Assembly: GCA_947493265.1 (NCBI GenBank)
Contig: CANLQL010000001.1
Span: forward strand, 62,001-126,000
Direction of reading: 5' to 3'
DNA: 64,000 nucleotides
Origin: an uncultured Litoreibacter sp.
GTDB taxonomy: Bacteria > Pseudomonadota > Alphaproteobacteria > Rhodobacterales > Rhodobacteraceae
Part shown: one piece after another, positions 57,480 to 64,000 of the stretch
How the letters are laid out: each line of letters starts with the position of its first letter
Position numbering within the stretch: the stretch's first letter is position 1
Notes under the pieces: generated by a model
Databases searched by the model: none
What the model saw: only the letters and a program-made list of their open reading frames with translations
What the model was told of the DNA's origin: nothing
Made by a program: the position numbers and the translations under genes

Positions 57480-58385
57480 ATGTTGAAAACCCTTCCCTAC
57501 GCGGCGCTACGAACACTGGAAGCCGTGGTGCGGTTGCGTGGATTTGGCAGGGCAGCCGAAGAGCTTAACGTCACCCAAAGTGCAGTAAGCCAGCATGTCA
57601 AATCACTGGAAGAATGGCTTGGACACAAGCTGTTGCATCGCCATCGCCCTCAGATTGAACCAACGGAAACAGGTGCGCGTCTGGCAGATGCGGTCCGGTC
57701 CGGCTTTGGCATGGTTGAAAGTCTGTGCGACGATCTTCGTGTTGCACCGATGAAGCGCGCGCCCGGCCTACGCATCGCAGCTCCACCGGGTTTTGCATAT
57801 CTTTGGCTTCTGCCACGTTTGTTGCAGTTTGATGAATTACATCCAAACACCCCAGTGTCCCTATCCACCAATCCAGACTCTCTTGATCTCAGGATCAGCG
57901 ATGCAGATGCGATGATCTGTTATAGCACGGGCGGATTCCCGGACATGCACGCAGAACGCTTGTTGTCTGAGACGCTTGCGCCGGTTTGCACGCCCGAGAT
58001 TGCGAACACGCTAAAAACCCCCGCCGATCTGGCCGCCCATGTTATCCTTGAAGACGTCCATGCCGTGCAAACCCAACAGTCAAATTGGGATGTCTGGGCA
58101 AAAGAAGTTGGCATCAAGCTGCCGCATTTCAAACGAAAAAGACGGTTCGGGCAGGCCAATCTGGTCGTTCAGGCGGCGGTTGATGGTTTGGGCATCGCAA
58201 TGGGACGCAGCCCGCTTGTTCAAGGACTTATGGACGAGGGCAAACTTGTGTATCCATTCCCTGAAGCGGCGGCGTCCCAGTTTGACTATTGGTTTGTCTG
58301 CAAACATAACGCTTTGGAAGGCCGGTCGGTCAAAGCCTTTCGGAATTGGCTGCGAGATGCCGGCGCGCGGGCGAATGCGGGATAA
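57480..58385 (+). CDS. LysR family transcriptional regulator
   Basis: A 301-residue LysR regulator of the GcvA-like type: winged helix at residues 1-60 (FGRAAEELNVTQSAVSQHVKSLE) and a periplasmic-binding-like effector domain from about 90. It starts 14 bases after hutF, so it is probably co-transcribed with it and may sense a histidine-pathway compound. It is also the nearest candidate to bind the T-N11-A boxes at 50792-50806 and 59627-59641. Effector and target are inference. Confidence 0.85.
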   Translation: MLKTLPYAALRTLEAVVRLRGFGRAAEELNVTQSAVSQHVKSLEEWLGHKLLHRHRPQIEPTETGARLADAVRSGFGMVESLCDDLRVAPMKRAPGLRIAAPPGFAYLWLLPRLLQFDELHPNTPVSLSTNPDSLDLRISDADAMICYSTGGFPDMHAERLLSETLAPVCTPEIANTLKTPADLAAHVILEDVHAVQTQQSNWDVWAKEVGIKLPHFKRKRRFGQANLVVQAAVDGLGIAMGRSPLVQGLMDEGKLVYPFPEAAASQFDYWFVCKHNALEGRSVKAFRNWLRDAGARANAG

Positions 58386-58426
58386 ATCGGTGGCGACGCC
58401 GAACGGCGGGCTGGGTATCGCCTGAT

Positions 58427-59539
58427 CTAGATGTAGCTAAGTTGATTGTCCTGCCCCAAGCCCACCGCGCGGCTTGGCGCATCAAAGAGCGCGCGCATCT
58501 CTGGAACGGAATCCAGAAGCGCAGTGCCTCCTGCGATTAGGTCCGGGTTGAAGTAGCCATCCCGCCAGACAGCGACACCATCCAACCGGACAGTCGGATC
58601 CAACACATTCAGCGAAATTTCACCGGGTGGATAAGCCCCACATGTGTGGAAATGCAAAAGGCGCGGATTGCCGAATGCGCCGCCGCCCCAACGTTCAAAA
58701 TGGGACGATGCAGGCTGTGGGTAATGGCAACCCGGATGGATACCGATATGCCAGGAATGCACGAAGAACGTATTTATATTGAACATGTTTCCCACGAACT
58801 CATAGTGCGCGCGGGCGGTGGCAACATCTTTTGGAATGCCTTCAAAACCGACAATTTCATTGTCATCGAAATCGACAAAAAGCGTGTCGTTTAATTCGCA
58901 CGTGTAGGGGTCGTAGTAGTTTGACCCACAACCGGTCAGAAACCCATTTTGCGCAATCCTGCCTTTAAAGTTTCGGGAAGGTATTGGCGCAAAAATCGAG
59001 ACCGGGAAGCGTTTGCGTGTCACGTCACCCGTCGTCTCCAATGGGTCAAGCAGTTGGCCACGGAAATCAGTACCTGCGGGACAGGTTACATGCACGTCAT
59101 GCGCGGTTGAAAACGCATCATTGACCAACTGCTTGAGCCGATCAAACGCGGTATAGGACACGGTTCCGAACGGGGAGCTCAGCATCTCTTGATCCAGGGC
59201 ATAGCTGATGATCTGTCGCATGGATGCATCTTTGGTCCGAAAACGGATTTGATCCCCCAGACGGGCAAAAAAGACCGTACAGTCGACTGCAGCCATCCGC
59301 GCGACGAGATCAGCATCGGGGTCCATGACGGTGCGCTGAAAAGGGACGCCGTAGGTTTCAGCTTTCAAACCCAGTTCTTCGGCAGCAAACAAAACGGATT
59401 GCGCGAGGGATGGATCGTAATATCCGTCCTCCTCAGTTTCGAAAACAATGAGAAGCGTGTCGCCAGCGCGGCACGTGCCGCAGTCAAACAAGAGATTGCG
59501 CACGGCCTTTTTCAAACCACCGTGGGTATCGTCCAACAC
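58427..59539 (-). CDS. M29/NicX-like metalloprotein
   Basis: A 370-residue protein of the M29 aminopeptidase/NicX fold, a group that holds leucyl aminopeptidase T and 2,5-dihydroxypyridine 5,6-dioxygenase (NicX/PicD). GSNYYDPYTCELNDTLFVDF, then WHIGIHPGC and HFHTCGAYPPGE hold Glu and His residues that may bind metal; which are true ligands cannot be told. A ring-cleaving role fits the amidohydrolase and Rieske oxygenase nearby, but a peptidase is possible. It is divergent from the HutC-like gene over 177 bases with two palindromes. Confidence 0.65.
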   Translation of the reverse strand: MLDDTHGGLKKAVRNLLFDCGTCRAGDTLLIVFETEEDGYYDPSLAQSVLFAAEELGLKAETYGVPFQRTVMDPDADLVARMAAVDCTVFFARLGDQIRFRTKDASMRQIISYALDQEMLSSPFGTVSYTAFDRLKQLVNDAFSTAHDVHVTCPAGTDFRGQLLDPLETTGDVTRKRFPVSIFAPIPSRNFKGRIAQNGFLTGCGSNYYDPYTCELNDTLFVDFDDNEIVGFEGIPKDVATARAHYEFVGNMFNINTFFVHSWHIGIHPGCHYPQPASSHFERWGGGAFGNPRLLHFHTCGAYPPGEISLNVLDPTVRLDGVAVWRDGYFNPDLIAGGTALLDSVPEMRALFDAPSRAVGLGQDNQLSYI

Positions 59540-59626
59540 ACCCGTTCCCCTTTGTGTTTCCCCAAGCTTGTCGTGACCCTAGGCCTATGGATCAGGAGGC
59601 ACCATTTTCGGGTGATAATAGAGCCT

Positions 59627-59641
59627 ATTAGGGAAACTAAT
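59627..59641. promoter_or_regulatory. LysR-type box upstream of the NicX-like gene
   Basis: ATTAG-GGAAA-CTAAT, with T-N11-A symmetry, lies 88 bases before the NicX-like start codon. Half-sites and spacing are identical to 50792-50806, which lies 84 bases before the Rieske gene. Confidence 0.55.
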
Positions 59642-59656
59642 GCTGAATGGTGGCCA

Positions 59657-59674
59657 TTGTCTGCGCGCAGACAA
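59657..59674. promoter_or_regulatory. Perfect 18-base palindrome, candidate GntR-family operator
   Basis: TTGTCTGCGCGCAGACAA is a perfect palindrome, 43 bases before the start of the HutC-like regulator gene and in the divergent region shared with the NicX-like gene. It is a likely site for that regulator. I did not see a copy in the hutI-hutF region. Confidence 0.55.
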
Positions 59675-59716
59675 ATGCTAGAATAAATATAGACATAAGA
59701 AAAAGGCAGCAGGCAT

Positions 59717-60406
59717 TTGCGCAGCAGTTATCAAGACATCAAAGCAGACGTCCTGAACCGTATTCGGCAAAATATTTGGCCGCCCGGTGCAAACCTACCC
59801 GGTGAGATTGAGCTCGCTGAAGAGTTCGGTTGTGCCCGTGCGACGGTTAATCGCGCGATGCGTGAGTTGGTCGACGAAGGCATTCTGGAACGCAAACGCA
59901 AAGCCGGGACACGGGTCAAATCCTTCCCGACCCGAAAAGCTCGATTTACAATCCCTCTGATCCGAGAAGAGATCGAAAGCACCGGCGCAGCGTATCGATA
60001 TGCGCTCGTCGACCGGGAGGTTATTGCCGTCCCGGGCTGGCTTAGTGCGCAGGTCAAAATACCCAGAAACGGCCAGGTTCTACACCTCAGATGCATGCAC
60101 TTCGCCTCGAACAAACCCTACCAATTGGAAGATCGCTGGATCAATCTGACGGCGATTCCAAAGGCAGAAAAGCAAGATTTTGAGGTGATCGGCCCAAACG
60201 AATGGCTTGTCCGAGAAGTTCCTTTTTCGGAAGCGGACCTCTCTTTTTCAGCCACAAGTGCAACCCAGGAGATCGCGGATTTTCTGGACCAGAAAGAAGG
60301 TGATGCGGTTTTCACGGCCGAACGCACAACGTGGCTGGATGAAGACAACATTACCCACGCGCGGCTATACTTTTCACAAGGCTACAAGATGACAACGAAG
60401 TTGTAG
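59717..60406 (+). CDS. GntR family regulator of the HutC/UTRA type
   Basis: A 229-residue regulator: GntR winged helix at residues 1-70 (LAEEFGCARATVNRAMRELVDE) and a UTRA effector domain from about 85. QLEDRWINLTAIP and PNEWLVREVPFSEADL resemble HutC, the urocanate-sensing hut repressor. But it is not next to the hut genes; it lies between the NicX-like and amidohydrolase genes. It may therefore control them instead. The start is TTG (59717); no ATG fits the helix-turn-helix. Confidence 0.75.
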   Translation: MRSSYQDIKADVLNRIRQNIWPPGANLPGEIELAEEFGCARATVNRAMRELVDEGILERKRKAGTRVKSFPTRKARFTIPLIREEIESTGAAYRYALVDREVIAVPGWLSAQVKIPRNGQVLHLRCMHFASNKPYQLEDRWINLTAIPKAEKQDFEVIGPNEWLVREVPFSEADLSFSATSATQEIADFLDQKEGDAVFTAERTTWLDEDNITHARLYFSQGYKMTTKL

Positions 60407-60431
60407 TCAGGTGATACACGTTACCACATAA

Positions 60432-61472
60432 CTAGCGCTGCTTTGCATCATGCGCGATTTGCTTTTGACGAAGCCCCTCCAACCGTTCAAATAAATCCGC
60501 CGCGGTTTTCCAAGTCACCTGTGCCTTTTCTTCGTCGGTCAGGTCAGACGGAACAACCGCGTGAGAATAAGGATCGTCCTTGAAGATCGGATAGTCAGAG
60601 CCAAGCATGATGCGGTCTGCGCCAAAAAGTTTAACCGCTGACTCTAGTGCACGCGGTCCCAGCGATGCGCTATCATACCAAAGCCTGCGCAAGCGGTCCG
60701 TTGGAAACGGTTCTTCGGGATTTCGGTGCCGAGCGATGCTTTCGATCCGCTCGAAAATGAATGGCAGCGTGCCACCAAGATTGACCACCTGAAAACTGAC
60801 ATTCGGGTAGGTATCCAGCATATCCGACAAGATCACCGTCAGGGCCACTTGGCTCGCGCTTGATTGCAGATCAACTGCGGACAATCGGTATTGCATGAAA
60901 TCTGCCTGCCTGGGCGGCGGTTCTTGTCCAACTTTCAGACCGGGATGTAGCATGATGTGGCAGCCATATTCGTTCGCCGCCGAAAGAAGGGGGCGCAACG
61001 TGTCAGCTTCAGCCAGTGAATTGAAATAGTTTGACGGAAGGATGATCCCGGGCAGACCTAGATCACGCCGGATGCGCCGCAGCTCGGCACATGCCAGGTC
61101 AAGATCGTCAAGCGGCACGCCCGCCAATCCGATCAGAACGCCATTGGTTTGCGCGTTCAGTTTTTCCAGATGATCATTGTACGATGTGATCGCATCCGCA
61201 ATTTCATCCGCAGGCAATAGGTCCACACCCAAAGCCCCCGGAAATGTGATCAACCGATGTGTTAAGCCTTGAATGCGCATTTCAGCCAGTCCAACGGCAG
61301 GATCGTGGTAGTGATCGGTGAAAGGAAACTCACCATTCATTGCAACCATCACGGTCACGCCATCCTCCCGCTCACGAAGATAGGGCCGCTTGGTTCGGGC
61401 CTTCAAAGTATCAACCAACCCGCCGCCGTAGAAATGGGAGTGCATGTCGACGCGACTCTTGTCAGAAATCAT
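60432..61472 (-). CDS. Amidohydrolase (ACMSD/PicC-like)
   Basis: A 346-residue metal-dependent amidohydrolase of the amidohydrolase_2 group, which holds non-oxidative decarboxylases such as ACMSD, gamma-resorcylate decarboxylase and PicC. His11 and His13 (MHSHFYGG) start the TIM barrel; further ligands are likely in MLHPGLKV (near residue 174) and GSDYPIFKDD (near 294). With the NicX-like gene it recalls the PicC-PicD pair in pyridine-carboxylate breakdown, which is a hypothesis. AAGGA lies nine bases before the ATG. Confidence 0.75.
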   Translation of the reverse strand: MISDKSRVDMHSHFYGGGLVDTLKARTKRPYLREREDGVTVMVAMNGEFPFTDHYHDPAVGLAEMRIQGLTHRLITFPGALGVDLLPADEIADAITSYNDHLEKLNAQTNGVLIGLAGVPLDDLDLACAELRRIRRDLGLPGIILPSNYFNSLAEADTLRPLLSAANEYGCHIMLHPGLKVGQEPPPRQADFMQYRLSAVDLQSSASQVALTVILSDMLDTYPNVSFQVVNLGGTLPFIFERIESIARHRNPEEPFPTDRLRRLWYDSASLGPRALESAVKLFGADRIMLGSDYPIFKDDPYSHAVVPSDLTDEEKAQVTWKTAADLFERLEGLRQKQIAHDAKQR

Positions 61473-61642
61473 TTATCTTTGTCCTTCAAGGCGTGATTTT
61501 CATAGTCGGCTCCGATCAAGACCTGCCGCCTGAGCCGTCCGCCTCGCCGAATGCTATCACACCGCAGATCCAGCTGAGTTTCAATCTAAGCACGGGACAA
61601 TCGTTTAATCCGCGCAAACTGGCTATCGTTATCAAGCAGTTC

Positions 61643-61719
61643 TGGTGACCCCGGCAGGATTCGAACCTGCAACCTGCCCCTTAGGAGGGGGCTGCTCTAT
61701 CCAGTTGAGCCACGGGGTC
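61643..61719 (-). tRNA. tRNA-Arg (anticodon CCT)
   Basis: On the minus strand a full cloverleaf: acceptor GACCCCG pairing with CGGGGTC, D arm GCTC/GAGC, anticodon stem GCCCC/GGGGC with loop CTCCTAA (anticodon CCT, reads AGG), T arm GCAGG/CCTGC with loop TTCGAAT. The 3' CCA is encoded at 61643-61645. Such a tRNA is a frequent integration site for islands; no integrase or repeated tRNA end is seen in the window. Confidence 0.96.
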
Positions 61720-61757
61720 TCGGCGTCGTTTTGATCGCTATGTCTGAATGAAGCAAT

Positions 61758-61798
61758 AAAAAAGGGGACACGAATTTGGCCCAACGTGTCCCCTTTTT
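61758..61798. terminator. Bidirectional terminator-like hairpin
   Basis: A6-GGGGACACG (61758-61772) pairs with CGTGTCCCC-T5 (61785-61798) over a 12-base loop. The A-run on one side and T-run on the other allow termination in either direction. It lies upstream of the tRNA-Arg gene, so it may end an unseen small transcript or insulate the LacI regulator. Confidence 0.7.
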
Positions 61799-61844
61799 CA
61801 AAAACCGGCGAGATTACTGGGAAACAGCCGGTCTGTTACTTTGA

Positions 61845-61860
61845 ACGTTAGCGGTAACAT
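61845..61860. promoter_or_regulatory. GntR-like (LacI family) operator
   Basis: ACGTTAGCGGTAACAT matches 14 of 16 bases of the E. coli gluconate-repressor operator ATGTTACCGGTAACAT as I remember it. It lies 94 bases before the start of a LacI-family regulator whose sequence resembles GntR, so autoregulation is likely. Confidence 0.6.
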
Positions 61861-61953
61861 TGCCTCAGCGCAAGATGGTGAAGCGGTTGCTGCTTGTGTC
61901 TTGACCTTTGCGAGCGCTATCAATGACAAAACAGCAAAGAAAGTACATTTGCT

Positions 61954-62994
61954 TTGAGCGACCGCCAGTCCCAAGATAGCCGCCACAATCTGACATTGCG
62001 CGATGTTTCCGAAGCCTCTGGCGTCAGCGAAATGACTGTTAGCCGGGTGCTGCGTAACCGTGGTGAGGTGTCTGATCGCACGCGCGCCAAAGTGCTGGAA
62101 GCCGCAAGACAGCTTGGCTATGTCCCAAACAAAATTGCCGGGGCGCTTGCGTCAAACAGGGTCAACCTGGTCGGCGTGATCATACCATCACTATCAAACA
62201 TGGTTTTCCCGGAAGTGATGATGGGTATCTCAAAAGTTCTGGATGATACACCGCTGCAACCCGTTGTCGGGGTCACTGAATACCAGCCGGAAAAAGAAGA
62301 AGAAGTCATCTTTGAAATGCTGTCTTGGCGACCGTCTGGTCTGATCGTCGCCGGCCTGGAACATACGCCGGCTGCAGTCGCGATGATGAAAAATTCCGGT
62401 GTTCCAATCGTAGAGATTATGGATGTTGATGGCGACGCAATTGATGCCTGTGTCGGGATTTCGCACACGCGCGCTGGACGCGAAACAGCGACAGAAATTT
62501 TGAAGCGCGGGTATCGAAATATCGGATTTCTCGGCACGAAAATGCCGTTAGACCACCGGGCGCGAAAACGGTTTGAGGGCTTTCGCGCAGTCTTGCAGGA
62601 ATCTGGTGTATCACTGAAAGCTGAGGAATATTATTCCGGCGGCTCCGCTTTGAAAAAGGGTCGCGAAATGACTCGATCAATCCTCGCGGACAATAAGGAC
62701 TTGGATTTTCTATATTATTCCAATGACATGATCGGTGCTGGCGGTTTGCTCTATTGCATCGAGGAAGGTCTGGAAGTCCCCGGGAAAATGGGACTTGCGG
62801 GATTCAATGGGGTTGAGTTGATCGAAGGTCTTCCCATTCGTCTTGCGACACTCGACAGTTGCCGCACCGAGATCGGGAAGGCTGCGGCGCAAATAATCGC
62901 TGATGATATTGTCGGGGACGGATCGTCTGGGCAAAACCAGCGTATTGAACTGGAGCCTGTGTTTAATCCGGGCGACACGGTCCGTGCGAACTAG
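61954..62994 (+). CDS. LacI family regulator, GntR (gluconate)-like
   Basis: A 346-residue LacI-type repressor: helix-turn-helix at about 15-40 (TLRDVSEASGVSEMTVSRVL), the hinge PNKIAGALAS, then a sugar-binding core. IPSLSNMVFPEVMMGI, EMLSWRPSGLIVAGLEHTP and GVPIVEIMDVDGD follow E. coli GntR closely, so gluconate or a related sugar acid is the likely effector. The only workable start is TTG at 61954. No gluconate genes are in the window; its targets are elsewhere. Confidence 0.83.
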   Translation: MSDRQSQDSRHNLTLRDVSEASGVSEMTVSRVLRNRGEVSDRTRAKVLEAARQLGYVPNKIAGALASNRVNLVGVIIPSLSNMVFPEVMMGISKVLDDTPLQPVVGVTEYQPEKEEEVIFEMLSWRPSGLIVAGLEHTPAAVAMMKNSGVPIVEIMDVDGDAIDACVGISHTRAGRETATEILKRGYRNIGFLGTKMPLDHRARKRFEGFRAVLQESGVSLKAEEYYSGGSALKKGREMTRSILADNKDLDFLYYSNDMIGAGGLLYCIEEGLEVPGKMGLAGFNGVELIEGLPIRLATLDSCRTEIGKAAAQIIADDIVGDGSSGQNQRIELEPVFNPGDTVRAN

Positions 62995-63096
62995 AATCCG
63001 CGGCTGTTAACGTTTCTTTAGCCGTTTGTTCATGATTTCGTAGTACATAGGCATCTCCCCCACCTAACTCCTATTTCCAATCGCGAGGCATTTGTC

Positions 63097-63510
63097 ATGG
63101 CGTATCGCCGGACCAAAAAGCATGATGCCGTCCGAAAACCTCAACGGATCTTGCTTGTCGAAGATGAAGCTATCCTGGCTATGGATCTGTCCCATAGCCT
63201 GACGGAATTGGGATTCGGAATTTGCGCCGTCGCCCGGACTCGTGCCGAGGCGCTATATCACGCCAAATCGACAAATCCGGAATTGCTGCTGTGTGACATT
63301 ACGCTTGCAGATAATTCTTCCGGCGTCATCGCCTGCCGGGAGATCATCCATGAGATCGGTGAGCGGCCAGTTGTTTTTATCTCCGGTGATACTGATCTTG
63401 TCGCCGCAGACCTGCTTCCCGGTCGCACGGAATTGGTCACCAAACCATTCAGAACATCAGAAATTGTGTCTGCAATCGGCCATGTTTTGGCTGAGCAAAT
63501 AGGCGACTAG
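63097..63510 (+). CDS. Single-domain response regulator
   Basis: A 137-residue receiver with no output domain. Acidic pocket residues are in LLVEDEA (Glu22-Asp23), the phospho-acceptor is Asp67 in LLCDITLAD, with Ser96 and Lys116 (VTKPFRT) completing the switch. It resembles the receiver part of PhyR but lacks the sigma-like domain. No histidine kinase gene is near, so its partner is unknown. GAGG precedes the ATG. It converges on the zinc-ribbon gene, overlapping four bases. Confidence 0.82.
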   Translation: MAYRRTKKHDAVRKPQRILLVEDEAILAMDLSHSLTELGFGICAVARTRAEALYHAKSTNPELLLCDITLADNSSGVIACREIIHEIGERPVVFISGDTDLVAADLLPGRTELVTKPFRTSEIVSAIGHVLAEQIGD

Positions 63511-63773
63511 TCAAACAGGTCTTCCAACCAGTCCTTCAATCTGTCCTTCTTTTTGAATTTTGACTTCTTGGATGATCGTTTGCGTGGCCTGTCATCTGAA
63601 TCTTCCTCAACCAAGCGTTGAGCTCTTGGCGCAATCGCTTCGGCGCTGCGCTCAATGATCTTGTCCAACTCTCCGCGATCCAACCAGACACCGCGACAGT
63701 TTGGACAGTAATCAATCTCAACATTCTGCCGAACAGACAGGTGCAACGCCACGTTGCAGCTGGGGCAAAGCAT
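63507..63773 (-). CDS. Zinc-ribbon (zf-TFIIB) protein
   Basis: An 88-residue protein of the TFIIB-type zinc-ribbon family. Zinc ligands are Cys3, Cys6 (LCPSC) and Cys23, Cys26 (YCPNCRGVWLDRGELDKII); the tail is strongly basic then acidic (KKSKFKKKDRLKDWLEDLFD). The function of the family is unknown. I prefer the ATG at 63773 with GAGGTG upstream and the zinc site at the N-terminus; the ATG at 63851 would add 26 residues rich in Arg and Pro and cannot be excluded. Confidence 0.75.
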   Translation of the reverse strand: MLCPSCNVALHLSVRQNVEIDYCPNCRGVWLDRGELDKIIERSAEAIAPRAQRLVEEDSDDRPRKRSSKKSKFKKKDRLKDWLEDLFD

Positions 63774-64000
63774 CGCTGTCACCTCATCTTGCGCAGCGTC
63801 ACGGCGCGGACGACGCGGCGGGCGACCGGGCTCTTGAAGTTCGACAACCATTCTTCTTTTCCTCTGGAATAACGTCTCCCCGAAATATGGGAAGTGCTGG
63901 CCACCTTTTAAAGCGGCCCTGCTGAAAATCCCCCTGTGCACCCTTCGAATTTATCGGTTAGTCTCAAGACGATTGCCCAAAACGGGCTGAAACTCGGGAG
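63774..64000. other. Window end, no gene assigned
   Basis: The last 227 bases hold the likely upstream region of the zinc-ribbon gene. I see no further supported gene start or RNA before the window ends. Confidence 0.4.

Noticed and set aside
61340-61648. Plus-strand frame ending at the tRNA-Arg 3' end, perhaps an island remnant
   Set aside because: Half of it is antisense to the amidohydrolase gene, the rest has no recognised family, and no attachment repeat or integrase is seen.
61798-61986. Minus-strand 62-residue hydrophobic frame between tRNA-Arg and the LacI gene
   Set aside because: It covers the operator and the start of the LacI gene and has no ribosome site.

Overview
The window looks like chromosomal DNA of a marine alphaproteobacterium of the Rhodobacteraceae (Roseobacter group). 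The evidence is an orphan CcrM-type methyltransferase next to rnhB, a CenR-like response regulator, a pmbA-cysQ-DUF4170-waaA-lpxK block, a short 16-strand-type porin, and a DUF3576 lipoprotein beside leuS. These assignments come from reading the translations; no database search was run. The DNA is densely coding on both strands, with many 1-, 4- and 14-base overlaps. I see no rRNA, CRISPR array, insertion sequence or prophage. One tRNA is present, tRNA-Arg(CCT).

Region by region: (1) 45-7501, minus strand: a six-gene operon holding two paralogous FAD/GcvT-type N-methyl-amine demethylases around a homocysteine S-methyltransferase, with a GFA protein, a LysE exporter and an XRE-cupin regulator. 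It fits stepwise demethylation of glycine betaine to glycine. (2) 7586-12076: free methionine-(R)-sulfoxide reductase coupled to a thiolase, a STAS/HATPase partner-switch pair without partners, and a gamma-glutamyltransferase. (3) 12078-29515: housekeeping and envelope genes: hspQ, AEC transporter, lytic transglycosylase, lolA, ftsK, DapC-like aminotransferase, amidase, UbiH-type monooxygenase, Trm112-like, LON domain, thioredoxin/YbbN, exonuclease III, CenR-like regulator, a RibA with a degenerate RibB-like N-terminus, L,D-transpeptidase, yggS, porin, DUF3576. (4) 29588-47875: leuS-lptE-holA, flavoprotein, mscS, ECH/SDR, pmbA-cysQ-DUF4170-waaA-lpxK, dsbA/DUF721/mutY, alkB, ccrM, rnhB. (5) 47993-49554: an undescribed set: a secreted basic protein with a 22-residue internal duplication, a small secreted protein, and a membrane-anchored winged-helix protein with reversed, ToxR-like domain order. 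(6) 49668-61472: a complete five-step histidine utilization set (hutU, hutG, hutH, hutI divergent from hutF), bracketed by a Rieske oxygenase, a LysR regulator, an M29/NicX-like metalloprotein, a HutC/UTRA regulator and an ACMSD/PicC-like amidohydrolase. (7) 61643-64000: tRNA-Arg, a GntR-like LacI regulator with a matching operator, a lone receiver and a zinc-ribbon protein.

The most interesting signal is in region 6. The palindrome ATTAG-N5-CTAAT, which has the T-N11-A form of a LysR box, occurs 84 bases upstream of the Rieske oxygenase and 88 bases upstream of the NicX-like gene. This suggests these two oxygenase-like genes form one regulon wrapped around the hut genes, perhaps for an N-heterocycle related to histidine or pyridine.
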